DNA from: Cerioporus squamosus
Lineage: Eukaryota; Basidiomycota; Agaricomycetes; Polyporales; Polyporaceae
Direction: 5' to 3'
Assembly: GCA_022592435.1 (NCBI GenBank)
Contig: JABYQS010000453.1
Location: 1 to 21,993 of the forward strand
Length of the DNA: 21,993 bases
Positions within the stretch are counted from its first letter, which is position 1; each line of letters starts with the position of its first letter. Made by a program: the position numbers and the translations under genes. Shown here one piece after another: positions 1-10,196 of this stretch. The notes under the pieces are model-generated. The model saw nothing but the letters and a program-made list of their open reading frames with translations, did no database searches and was not told the origin of the DNA.

Positions 1-1078
1 TTCTCCGCACTTGGCGGGGTCAGGAAGTAGGCGGTGGCGGGAATGGTAGCTGAGGAGCGTTGTAATAATCCGGAGAATATCCGGAAGGGACCGAAAAAGC
101 CGCGCCGCTCCTTGTGCACAGACAAAGCGCCGTCGAGACCGGCGGAGTGTTTGTCAGATCGATGGAGGACGACCCTCTCTATGCGACGGGCACCGAAGGT
201 AGCCTTCTCCTTCGACCGGAAGGCGAGAGGCGGCAAAGCATGACTCTGTCTAACGTTCACTCGTCCCTCATACGCCGGAAGCTCAGCTGTGAGAGGTGCG
301 GCGGAGTGGCGCAGGGTGGACGGCGCAGAGTCGTTGAGGAGGTACTCGGGAGGTGGCATAGTAGCGGTGTCATGGGGAACGGTCGTCATATCGTCGAAAG
401 TGCAAGGCTTCAGTGTGCACGCCACACCAGCTGGTGGGTCCGGCAGGGTCAAAATCGAGAGTGTCTCTGTAGACGTTGTTTAGGATCAGTCCCCATGTGT
501 AAGCAAGCGACCGTACCTCGTCGAGCGTATTTCTCCAGTGCAGGATTGCCCGTTTGACCCAGTCTGGCCAATCGTTGTCTTCCTCTCGAGCTACTAACCT
601 GAGTATGGTTGTCAGTGGGCACACTCGGCGCGTGAAGGCGGCAAGACTCAGACTCACCGCAATGTGCCCGCGGAGGATGCATATGCTGTCGGTCACAGTG
701 GCGATGTTTCTCGATAGGCCGCCAAACCAGTGCACTAGCTCCTGCCACCCGCTCCTGATGCTGTATACTTCCGCCCGGCAATCGTCTGCGCAACCCTTGG
801 CGCTATTTCTTCGTTAGTACGCCACTGAGAGAGAGGGGATCGGCGACGTACACCCAGATCCGGTTACGAAAGTAGCGGTCGTAGTGGTCGTAGTCGATAG
901 TACCTTCCTCCATGGCGGAGCGTAGAAGTCCTTCCGTCTCAGAGAGAACAGCGTCGAGGACGCGCATCTTGGCCGAAGGCATGGCGTCCCTCAGCCACCC
1001 ACGAACAGTCGGAATCATGAAACAAGTTGCGAGCACGCTGGATACGAACCCGACCATCTGATATCCCATTCCTGACAT
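1..1078 (-). CDS. Membrane-anchored protein A (array family), 3' end cut off by the window
   Basis: No known function recognised. Exons: 1078-852, 802-658, 598-517, and 466 running off the left edge; intron phases are 2, 0 and 1. At least 306 residues are encoded with no stop reached. Residues about 7-25 form one hydrophobic, probably membrane-spanning segment, followed by MPSAKM and a mostly helical, acidic stretch (LLRSAMEEG). Exon 2 gives a charged helical segment and exon 3 starts VSSSRGRQRLA. The last exon is Pro/Ser-rich, then has a basic block (KEKATFG, RRIERVVLHR, FRIFSG, QRSSAT) shared with gene B. Intron 1 ends with a perfect TACTAAC branch site. The exon choice is supported by codon-level agreement with B at 4272-5446. 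The start is the ATG aligned with B (both begin MSGMGY). It diverges from kinase gene K1. Confidence 0.78.
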
Positions 1079-1573
1079 GGCGGGTTGCCAGCGTTAAAAG
1101 CGGCACAGTGTGTTTGGGAGTTGCAAGATTGGGAGGGGAGGGAAGAAATATTGCTGTGATGGGGGTGTTGAGTTGAGAAAAGTCCACCCCCACTCGGAGA
1201 GCAGGTCAACATATAAGGCATGATCAGGGAGTTGCATCGTGTTCGGAACGAGGGGAAGCGGGGCACATGCAGCAGAACGCAAGCCGCTCGCATGCAGATC
1301 TCGGACGCAATTAGTGCCTAAAGTGACTCGGTGAGCTTGAGGCATACTTACTAGCTCCAGTTATAGTAGTCGAGCACTGGCCCATCCGCCGATGGGGGTA
1401 CGCGTCGAAGGCATGGGCCGGCGTTGTTGTTGGTTCCATGCCGCCCAAACATACTTGCTATATCGGGTGCCACACGCGTCCACCACGTTGTTGGGCTTCC
1501 TCCGGCCCATCGCTCAGCTGTCAGCGCTCTTTGCCTTCCCGCTCTCCGCTAACATCTTGCTTGTGCTTGGGCT
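1079..1573. promoter_or_regulatory. Shared divergent promoter of gene A and kinase K1
   Basis: This 495 bp gap separates the start codons of A (minus) and K1 (plus). Two blocks recur in the B/K2 gap: 1205-1310 matches 5579-5681, and 1437-1518 matches 5863-5943, including a 20-base identical stretch at 1437-1456. The second block lies about 55-140 bases before the K1 start, so it may be core promoter or 5' untranslated sequence. Open frames inside the gap are unlike any array member and are taken as chance. Confidence 0.55.
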
Positions 1574-2942
1574 ATGTTCAATACGGGAAAGAGGAAGCGG
1601 TTGCCCCGACATGCTGTTTTGAGCGATGATGCTGTCGCACGTTCCGCGCGGACTACTGAGCTAGGCGTCTACAACCTCATCCCAACTGAATACTTTTGGC
1701 AGTTCAGACAACCGTACCTCAACCAACATGGTTACCTGTTGAGACCAAGGTATTCTCCTGAATGGAGACCGTCTTGGATAGGAACGAATCTTTCGCCCGC
1801 GTTTTGTGAAGACTCGATAATGTCAATGGTGAGTACAATTCACTGGTTCTCGCTCGGAGCCATCAGAGAACTAACCATCCTGCTGGTACATGTCAGACAG
1901 ACGAAGTCTTGGATGCAAGACGTCGCAGCGACAATGCACTGGTTGCTGTAAAGTCTCTCCCGAAAGATACGCAAGAGATATCAATCGCCCAATTTCTGTC
2001 GTCACTGCGGGATCCTCGTAACCACTGCGTACCCGTCCTCGACATCCTCGACGATCCCTTCGATCCAGAGTTCGCCTTACTCGTGATGCCGTTTCTTCGA
2101 CAATTCAACGATCCGCCATTTGTTTGGGTAGGCGAAGTGATTGACTTCATGGACCAGACCATTGAGGTAAGCTATCGCAACGTGCTCTCCATTCATCGTC
2201 ATTGAACTAGCAACAGGGACTTGCATTTCTACACCAACACCGCGTAGCCCATCGGTAAGACTTGGCGAGTATGTTTTCTACCGCGTATTGAGACCTTCAC
2301 AGGGACATCGCCGTGCAGAACATCATGATGGATGCGCGTCCGCTGTATCCTGAAGGTTACCACCCGGTCCGACAGAACTACACCCCGGACGGCATGTACA
2401 AGATTTCCCCTCTATCACGGACGGATCGTCCAGTACGATACTACTATATCGACTTCGGTCTCTCGAGTCGCTTTTCGGAAGGGGCTTCACCCTATGTTGT
2501 GGGTGACGTCGGGCGCGACACTGAAGTTCCCGAGTTATCGGAAACCGTCCCATATGACGCCTTCAAGGTCGACATCTTCGCGCTCGCAAACATGTTCTAT
2601 AAGGAGTTCTATCAGGTGCGCCATCTCTACTCCCCCTTCTCACCTTCGTCTCTTCCCCGTGCGTTCTTGCTCGTCTGGCAGAATTAACTCGTATAGCAGA
2701 AATACAACAGCATGGACTGGATGGCCAATTTGCTCGTACCTATGCGGCAGACGCGGCCTGAGGCGCGGCCAACCGCCGAGGAAGTACTCGTTCTCTGGAA
2801 GGAAGTCAAGACGACGTTCCACCCCTCGTTGCACCGCTGGCGGCTCGGATCGAAGTCGGAGCCTGCGATCGAGCGCATGTTCAATGACACGGTCGCCGCG
2901 GCGTGGAACGGGCTCTACAGCCTGCGGAAGCTCGTTCACTAG
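1574..2942 (+). CDS. Protein kinase-like protein K1
   Basis: Predicted 372-residue kinase-fold protein. Exons: 1574-1828, 1897-2166, 2217-2254, 2303-2615, 2700-2942; phases 0, 0, 2, 0. The N-terminal part (1-85) carries LIPTEYFW, LRPRY, PSWIGTN and FCEDS, motifs I associate with a large Agaricomycete kinase-like family. Visible catalytic residues are K104 in VAVKSL, H187-R188-D189 with N194 in HRDIAVQN, and D238-F239-G240 in YYIDFGLS. VPEL and DIFALAN stand where the APE and DxWxxG regions belong. No GxGxxG loop is visible before K104, and the Lys usual two residues after HRD in Ser/Thr kinases is replaced by Ala. It is probably an active or weakly active kinase (inference). All splice junctions agree with K2, and the start ATG aligns with that of K2. 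It is divergent from gene A. Confidence 0.85.
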
Positions 2943-3646
2943 GAGTCGTGTATTGTTTGTACTGTGAGGTACGTTGCTTCGTGCTGTTGTGTGTTTCCAG
3001 CATGTTCTCATGCTCGCCCCAGGTTTATTATTTGGTGTATCATTGACTCTCGTCCACGCTATCTACGTCATCGGGATTGCTTTCGTGGTTTCGGTTGCTT
3101 TCTATACTCCAGGTGTATCGCCGACACTTATGTGCTGCGGGTCGGTTCTTTGTCCTCGTCCCCTTCCCCGTCGCATCTCACCAATAACTGTGCCATTCGC
3201 AGGTTCGGCCTTGTATGTAGCGTCTGTTCGTCGAATGAACCTTGGGAACGTCCCTACGCTCGACTGCGCGAAAGCGGCCGTCGCAAGCCAGCATGATCTC
3301 TGCGCAAGTGCAACAGCGATTATCCGGCGATGGCTCGCGATTCCAACTTCGAGCGCTCAAGCACAAACGCTTGGGGCACTTGCGGTCAGTCTCGAGTCAG
3401 CTCCTAGTGGACGAAGTACGAGCGGGGCGTTCACAGTGACGACAATCTATATACATCATGCCTCTAACGTACAGTTCAGAGCACCACATGCGGGCGAAGT
3501 CTTACAACAGTGAATGACTTTACAGCAGTGGAGAGTGGAAGAGACGGAACATACAATCACGGAGACGGGGACCTATACTTACCCGGGCGTAATCCAGCGC
3601 TGATCGCCTAGGATCAAGCCGCGACACGCACTACCTTCTCGTCGAC
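2943..3646. other. Region without a recognisable gene, downstream of K1
   Basis: It contains the K1 3' untranslated region. The first bases after the stop loosely resemble those after the K2 stop. Short open frames here have no family resemblance, and I see no clear repeat or RNA gene. Confidence 0.4.
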
Positions 3647-3960
3647 CTAACCTCTATCCCGATCGTGATCGTCCTGCATCAGCTCGAACGCAGCGAGCTT
3701 CTGGGGGTCGACGAAGAACAAGGGCGAACGGGCGGTGGCGCGGGTCTTGCGCAAGAAACGGAACAACGACGGTCGTTATGGCTCGACTCTGCCTGCGACC
3801 TTATTGTCGAGCCAGTTATCGCGATCGATGAGGGCGTCGACGATGTCTTCAGAGTGTTGGAGGACGTATCGGAGTCGGGGGAAAGCCGAAGGGACGACGA
3901 CATGCCCTCAGCCTCCTGGCCGCTGTCGGATACCGAGGACGCAGGCGTGGCGTGATACTG
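3647..3960 (-). pseudogene. Broken last-exon fragment of an array membrane protein (C-like)
   Basis: Read on the minus strand, this stretch matches two separate parts of the last exon of gene C. One frame gives HNDRRCSVS, matching HGDRRCSVS of C. A different frame gives FLRKTRA...FFVDPQKLAAFEL, matching FLRYTRA...YFVNPQQLAACEL of C, and ends at a stop at 3647-3649. The two parts abut here but are about 90 bases apart in C (8577-8668), so an internal deletion with a frame change is likely. The match is clear over about 3647-3800 and fades above that. No N-terminal exons (membrane segment, 145-nt exon) were found nearby. It is best read as the remnant of a former module; an unusual spliced gene is less likely. 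Confidence 0.6.
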
Positions 3961-4271
3961 CCAACAGTGAATGCGTCTGGGTTGGTGGGACCTATGCCAT
4001 CTTGCAGCATGGCTGTGTACCCTCGTCGCCACAACGTGAAAGGGACCACCGGATAGTCATAGATATTACGGAGGTGAAAGTCCATGGTGAGAACACGAGA
4101 CTGATGGAGAGCATGCAGAGAGTAGGAAGAAATCCGTCCTGCAGCGCGACTGAGCCGCGTGCAGGACATCGAGTCACTGTGGCGATGTCCGATGGCGCAA
4201 TCCTAGGGCAGTGTGTTGGTGTAGGGCGATGGCAGAGAGTCGTGGAGAGACAACGACGATAGCGACCACCA
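3961..4271. other. Spacer between the C-like remnant and gene B
   Basis: About 310 bases before the stop codon of gene B. I see no coding exon matching any array member, and no clear repeat. It probably includes the 3' untranslated region of B. Confidence 0.35.
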
Positions 4272-5446
4272 CTAGACGGGCAGCTTGACCTGCACGGCGA
4301 TGTGGCCGTTACCCTCCCATGGAACGGTATGCAGGGGAGTGCCTTTCTCTGACGGCGACGGGGTCAGGAGAGAAGTGGCGTCGGGGGAGGAGGCGGTGGC
4401 GGTGAAGGTAGCTGAGGAGCGTTGGAAGAATCCGGAAAATATCCGGAAGGGACCGGGGAATTCGCGTCGGTCCTTGTGCCCAATTTGAACGCTACTGACA
4501 CTTGGTGAGTGCTTGCCGACTCGATGGAGGACGACCCTCTCAACGCGGCGTGAACCGAACGCAGCTTTCTCCTTTAAGCGGAAGACGAGAGGCGGTAGAG
4601 CATGCGGCGCAAGGTCCGCTGGTCCGTCATAGGCCGGTGGCTCAGCTGCGAACAACCCAGCGGAAGGAAGTAGAGGGGAAGGTTGGGTGGCATCGTGGGC
4701 GAGCTCAACTAACGGAGAGGGGACTGCAGAGTTCACGACGGCATCCGTCTTGTCCAGAGGACAAGGTTGCAGTGGACTTGCGAGCGCCGCACCGGCTGGA
4801 GGGTCTGGGAGCACCAGGCTCGAGACCGTGTCTATAGAACCGAGCGTTAAGATGATGTTATTGACACCAGTGGCTCAGAAGCATACCTCGTCGCGCATAC
4901 TTCTCGAATGTGGGGTTCGCGGTGATACCCATGTTCGCCAGTCGCTGTCTCCCTCGAGAGCTACTGACCTGCACGAAGGAGTCATTCGCGTGGAAGTAGG
5001 ACGCAGAAGAAAGGAACGCACTGCAACCTGAGCACGGACTTGATACAAGCTCTCCATCACCGCTGACATCTTACGGGACTTCCCACTTAGCCAGTATCGT
5101 AGCTCGTGCCACTGGCCACGCATGTTGTAGATCTTGGCCCTGTACTGATCTGCATAGACCTTCGCGCTGAAATACGTTGAGCGTTGTACATGAGCACGGG
5201 AAGGAAGAGATGGACGTACGACCAGATCCGAGAGCGGAAGTTACGGTCATACTGCGCATAATCGATGGTGCCTTCCTCTAAGGCGGAACGCAGAAGCGCT
5301 TCCGTGTCATAGAGAAGAGCATCCAGGGCATTCATCTTCGCGGAGGGCATGGAGCTCTTCACCCAGCCGCATATCTTTGGGATAAAGAACGCAGTCGACA
5401 CCACGCTGATCACAAAGCCAAACATCTCGTAGCCCATGCCAGACAT
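4272..5446 (-). CDS. Membrane-anchored protein B (array family)
   Basis: Function unknown. Exons: 5446-5220, 5166-5022, 4968-4887, 4831-4272; phases 2, 0, 1; 337 residues. One hydrophobic segment lies at about residues 7-25 (FGFVISVVSTAFFIP), followed by MPSAKM and LLRSALEEG. Exon 2 (145 nt) encodes a charged, Tyr-rich helical stretch, AKVYADQYRAKIYNM onwards. Exon 3 begins VSSSRGRQRLA. The long last exon starts Pro/Ala/Ser-rich and ends with the basic block shared with A (KEKAAFG, RRVERVVLHR, FRIFSGFFQRSSAT). The first three exon lengths equal those of A exactly (227, 145, 82 nt). Introns are 53, 53 and 55 nt. The second donor is GTGCGT at 5021, chosen because it keeps the frame homologous with A. 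It diverges from K2 and meets the 3' side of the K1 module. Confidence 0.82.
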
Positions 5447-5996
5447 GACGGTGCGCCAGTGTTTAGTACTAGCTGCACGGCGCGAGATGGCAACAAGCAG
5501 ACAAGGGGATCGAGAGACGACTGCTGTGGTGGTGGAGGTCTTGGGTAGAGGGGCAATTCATCGCCACTGGGATAGGTCGTCAACATATCAGGCATCAGCC
5601 GGGAGCTGCATCGTGTTCGGAACGTGGACAGAGCGGCACATGGGGCAGAAAGCAAGAGTTGCAGGTAGATCTCGGACGCAATAGGTACCTGGTACGAACT
5701 TGAGCCATAGGAGGCCATAGGCGAGCTCTGGTCTGTGCTCGGCGAAGGGCGTACGCGTCGCAGGGCTTGGTCTGGCGTTGTTGCGGGCGTCCCTTGTCTC
5801 CCCTAGGCAGACGATTGACGGGTCTATTGTAAGGGGGAGGGACGACCCGACAACGGGCGTCCCATGCCGCCCAAACATACTTACCATATTGAGCGTCACA
5901 CGCGTCGCACACGTTGCAGGCTTCTTCCGAGCCATCGCTCAGCCGGCGCTTTTACTCCTCCGCTCTCCATCCCCTCATCTTGCTTGGGATCAGGTT
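5447..5996. promoter_or_regulatory. Shared divergent promoter of gene B and kinase K2
   Basis: This 550 bp gap separates the two start codons. It repeats blocks of the A/K1 gap: 5579-5681 (containing GCATCGTGTTCGGAACG and GATCTCGGACGCAA) and 5863-5943 (containing 20 bases identical to 1437-1456). The two blocks keep their order, which supports duplication of the whole pair with its promoter. Confidence 0.55.
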
Positions 5997-7367
5997 ATGT
6001 TCAACACCGGCAAGCAGAAGCGACTGCCCCGACATGCCGTCCTGAGCGATGATGAGGTCGCGCTTTCCGCGCGAACTACCGAGCTTGGCGCTTATAACCT
6101 CATCCCCACTGAACTTTTCTGGCAGGTCCGCTACCGCCATCTAGAGGACCATGGTTATGTTTTGAGACCCAGGTATAAACCTGGTTGGAGACCGTCATGG
6201 GTAGGAACGAATCTGGCACCTGAATTTTGCGAGGATTCGATCATGTCTGCTGTAAGTCTCTCAGTTAAATCCTGGCATGAGATTTCATCGGACTTATTGT
6301 GTTGTGTCGCCAGACCGACGAGGTATTGGACGCTAGACGACGTAGCGACAACGCTCTTGTAGCTGTAAAGTCCCTGCCGAACGACACCGACGAGATTCGC
6401 ATCGCTCAATTTCTATCGTCCATCCGGGATCCTCGTAACCACTGTGTGCCAGTGCTTGACGTCCTTGACGATCCCTACGATCCCGACTTCTCTTTGCTTG
6501 TCATGCCATATCTACGCCAATGCAACGATCCCCCCTTCACCAACGTGGGCGAAGTGATCGACCTTATTGACCAAATGTTGGAGGTATGTCCCAAACCACC
6601 ATACATCGAGTCAATTCTGACATGACCTCAGGGGCTTGCATTCCTACACGAGCACCGCATAGCTCACCGGTACGTCTACTCACGCTATTTCAGCTACTTT
6701 CCTCACAGCTTGCGTAGCGACATCGCCGTGCAGAACGTCATGATGGACGCCAGGCCGCTCTATCCCGAAGGATACCACCCAGTTCGGCAGAACTACACCC
6801 CGGACGCCATGTACCGAATATCTCCCCTTGCACGGACGGATCGTCCAGTACGGTACTACTACATCGACTTCGGCCTCTCCGTCCAGTTCCCACCGGGAGC
6901 TGCCCCATACGTTGTAGGCGACGTCGGACGAGACACCGACGTTCCGGAGCTGTCGGACACTGTTCCCTATAACCCGTTCAAGGTCGATGTCTTCGCCCTC
7001 GCCAACTTGTTCTACAAGGAATTCTACCAGGTGAGTCCCGCGCCTAGTCGTCGTCTCTTCCTTTACCAACCCCTTCCGCTTCGCGCGATTGTTGCTTCCT
7101 CGACTGGGCTGACGGCCAAAGTAGCAATACAACAGCATGGACTTCATGACCGAACTGCTCGTGCCCATGAGGCAACCCCAACCAGAGGCGCGGCCAACCA
7201 TCGAAGAAGCACTCTCTCGCTGGAAGGAAATCAAGGCGAACCTCCACCCTTCGCTGTACCGATGGCGACTCGGTTCGAAGTCCGAACCCGCTATCGAGCG
7301 CGTCTTCAACAATACCGTTGCTGCGGCGTGGAATGGGCTCTACAGCCTGAGGAAGCTGGTTCACTAG
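5997..7367 (+). CDS. Protein kinase-like protein K2
   Basis: Predicted 372 residues with the same gene structure as K1. Exons: 5997-6251, 6314-6583, 6632-6669, 6718-7030, 7125-7367, with the same five exon lengths (255, 270, 38, 313, 243). The protein is very close to K1 by eye, starting MFNTGKQKRLPRHAVLSDD. Catalytic residues are K104 (VAVKSL), H187-R188-D189 and N194 (HRDIAVQN), and D238-F239-G240. No glycine-rich loop is visible. The C-terminal part (WRLGSKSEPAIER, NTVAAAWNGLYSLRKLVH) is shared with K1 and, more loosely, K3. This tail lies after the kinase core and looks specific to the array. K1 and K2 probably arose from a recent duplication of a whole divergent pair, since their promoters and their partners A and B also match closely. 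Confidence 0.86.
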
Positions 7368-8417
7368 GTGTTGTGCTTTGGTGGTTTGAGGTGCGTCTCC
7401 CGTCCTGCTCTGGCATTCGAGAAGCCCTCACACCGCTTCAGGTGTACTATTTGTCGTAACAATTATTCGATCCGTACTACCCTGTCGTCGGTCCGCTTTC
7501 GTGCTGTTGGACGCTCGTTGTGTCTTGGATTTGAATGTGCTATACCTTGGTGTAATCTATACTGTGCTGTTTCCGTTGGCGGTACGCTCAGTTTACTCTT
7601 TCGATGCTCTTCACTGTACTCATCGGCCGGCACTCCCCAGATCTGGCCTGTATTTAACGCCCATCTGTCGAATAGTCGAATGAACTCTGGATGAATTCCA
7701 ATCTACATGCGCACGAGGGGAAGCTAAACCGCAACTGCGACATGCGCGCAAACATGCGCATGGTTCTGACGTCGACCAAGATCGCTCGGACCAAACGCTC
7801 GAGAAATGCCAGGAACTCCCTGAAATGAGCGTGTTTCCAGGGTGCACTGGCCTCCCGAACCTCATGGGTAATACCAAGACTACCCTAAACAGGCGTCGAC
7901 TATCAAGGGGAGCTTCGAGAAGTCGAGGACACTCTCCGCTTCATTCATCGGAACACCCTCGTCAGCACCTCCCGATCACGAGCCGCACGGACCACCTACG
8001 CACCCCGATGATGCTTCTCCGCAGGCCTCCGCCCCGGTTGCGGACGGATCTCGAGGCCTTGAGGCACTGGATTGCCTGATCCCGATTCAACGAAGAAGCT
8101 GATGTGCGAGGGCAGCAGCGCATTCGCCGCCCGCCCAGCTGAGGTTGCTCACACCCTATTTGCGATTTGATCGAGAAGGACGGCAGCAGCACAACAACTT
8201 GTGTATCTATCGCGACGACATCGTACAGCGTACAAGAGAGCAGAGGGAAAGTACAACACGACGGGACTGTAGACGAGAAAAGGACTGCAGTACATAAAGG
8301 AAACAAATACAACAACACGTCAGTATTGTCCGAGAGCGATAGATAGATAAGGGCCAGCAACCGGACGATTCTGACTGAAAGGCACACCATGCCTTGTACG
8401 ACCTGTGACGACAGGAC
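7368..8417. other. Convergent spacer between K2 and gene C
   Basis: About 1 kb between two stop codons, so both 3' untranslated regions fall here. I found no exon homologous to array members, no transposon ends and no RNA gene. Open frames here look like chance. Confidence 0.4.
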
Positions 8418-9615
8418 TCAAGCGACGACACGCACGGCTAGCTCGTCCACCCAGTCATCGTCGCTGCTGTCGCTGTCACCGTCGGCGAGCTCGCATGCGG
8501 CGAGCTGCTGCGGATTGACGAAGTACACCGGGAGTCCGGGCGACCCTCGGGCGCGGGTGTAGCGTAGGAAAGTGGCCTTGGCCCGAGCGCGAGACAGCGG
8601 GTCGCCCTTGCACTTCCATCGGACGCTATGCGACGACGAAGCAACGGAGCCGGAGGAGTTGCTCGAGACGGAACAACGTCGGTCGCCGTGGCGCACCTTC
8701 TGGCGCGCCGACCTAATTGTTGCGACCGGCGCTAAAGACGTCATCGATGGCCTCTCCGGGAGTGCACGCGCAGCAGGCGGAGCTGTCGTAGTGGCCGGGA
8801 GAGCGGTAAGGGCATCAGCTGCCGTCGAAAACTGCACGGGAGGAGGAAGAGGCAGTGGCGACGCGGCCTCGCGGAGGGGCGTGGCAACTTGTGCGTCCAG
8901 GCCGTCGATGGTACCGACCTGCACCTCCAGTGCCGATGGAGCAGTTTCGGTGTGAACGACGACCGCTTCTGCAGAATCTAAACCGTTACGGTCGTCAGAT
9001 GTTGAGGCTGTAGCAGAATATTTGGCAGGTGCGAACCTGGCAGCGACGGTGTGTGGGCGGCGTCCTCGGCACGCCGTTGCGCAGCTAGTCGCTCCCGCTC
9101 ACGCATGCTGCTTGTCTGTGGACCAAGGGGTTAGCTCACTGTTGTGCGACAAAAGTTGGCACACAACCTACCGAAATATTAGCTCGGATGTCCACCGCTT
9201 CTTGGCATATATCGTCGATCCTCTCTGTCAGACCCTTCAGCATGTTCGCGAAGTCTTCAGGGTAGCTCTTCGCTGTATTAGCTTCCAAGCGAACTTCCGC
9301 TGCAAACTGTCGAAGTCTATGATTGAGAAGATGAGCCTCGAGCGTCGACAGCGGACAGGCTCACGCGACGAAAGGCGGGCGGCGGAGCACGTACCTGGCC
9401 AGATTCCTCCGGAAACCCTCAGCTTTCTTGCCATGGACGAGCCCTTCCTCGCCGCAGGAGATCAAAAGAGCGTCGGCATCGTCCAGCAGCTTGTACATGC
9501 GGCGCACCCTCTTCGAGGGCAGCTTCTTCTTGAGCAGTCTCCAGACCGTTTGGATGGCCAAGGCGATGCTGAGCACCCCCAACACGATGTTCCATATGGA
9601 ATCGAAGCTCGCCAT
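8418..9615 (-). CDS. Membrane-anchored protein C (array family, diverged)
   Basis: Function unknown. Exons: 9615-9395, 9316-9172, 9115-9037, 8968-8418; phases 2, 0, 1; 331 residues. The membrane segment lies at about residues 8-25 (IWNIVLGVLSIALAIQTVW), followed by LPSKRVRRM, LLDDADALL and EEG, as in A and B. Exon 2 is again exactly 145 nt. Exon 3 begins TSSMRERERLA, aligning with VSSSRGRQRLA of A and B. The last exon is not like that of A/B. It has a Pro/Ala/Thr-rich stretch, DRRCSVSSNSSG, a basic patch (KGDPLSRARAKATFLRYTRA), YFVNPQQLAACEL, and an acidic end (DGDSDSSDDDW). Without splicing the reading frame breaks at each junction. The assignment rests on shared exon lengths, phases and the N-terminal pattern. 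It diverges from K3. Confidence 0.78.
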
Positions 9616-10196
9616 CGCGAGAACTCAATAGCGTCCACTAGTAGTTGAGTGGCACAGGCAATGCGAGTGGCGCGATCGATTTGGGTCGAGAGACGGGGGA
9701 AACGGGGAACTCAGTAGAACCAGGGAGGGGTGCTGCTTTATGTGTCAAGGTGAGGATCTACGATGCACGTCCCGGGTACCACGCGCATCAGATTTCTGGG
9801 CACGAAGTCCAAAGAAAAACACATGAAGGGAGGGCGGTGCGTTCTCTTCATGCTTCTTTAGCTCGTGAGCCTCGAGGCATAGGAAGAATGAGTCTACGAC
9901 ATTCATGTCCTGGCGTTCATGATCATGTTGTCAGATCGCGATATATGTTTTGCGCGGAGCATTTACTATTCCCAGGCTCAGCGTGAGCAGGCAACACTGA
10001 CATAATGGGAGGAGGACATCTGGAGACCGCGCACCAGCTTGGATACAGACGCCCGAACGCCTCCCCGCCGTCTCGATTTGGTAATTCCCAACAAACCTCG
10101 TGTTTCCTTTGCACCGGTTGTTCTTGCACGTCCAAGTCGGGAAGTGGTCGCACTGTCCCTTGTTCTACTTACCAGCCTTCTGCCAGTATTCGGCTG
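9616..10196. promoter_or_regulatory. Divergent intergenic region of gene C and kinase K3
   Basis: This 581 bp gap separates the start codons of C and K3. I do not see the blocks shared by the A/K1 and B/K2 gaps, in line with the older divergence of this pair. It presumably holds both promoters (inference from layout). Confidence 0.4.

Noticed and set aside
803..1078. Reading gene A as a 91-residue single-exon protein (and B as 119 residues)
   Set aside because: The unspliced versions stop in different places after the shared part, whereas splicing at GTACGT restores matching 145-nt, 82-nt and long last exons in both genes.
1094..1345. Minus-strand open frames in the A/K1 and B/K2 gaps (also 5588-5935)
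   Set aside because: The nucleotide blocks are conserved but the translations are not kept in a common frame, so promoter conservation explains them better than coding.
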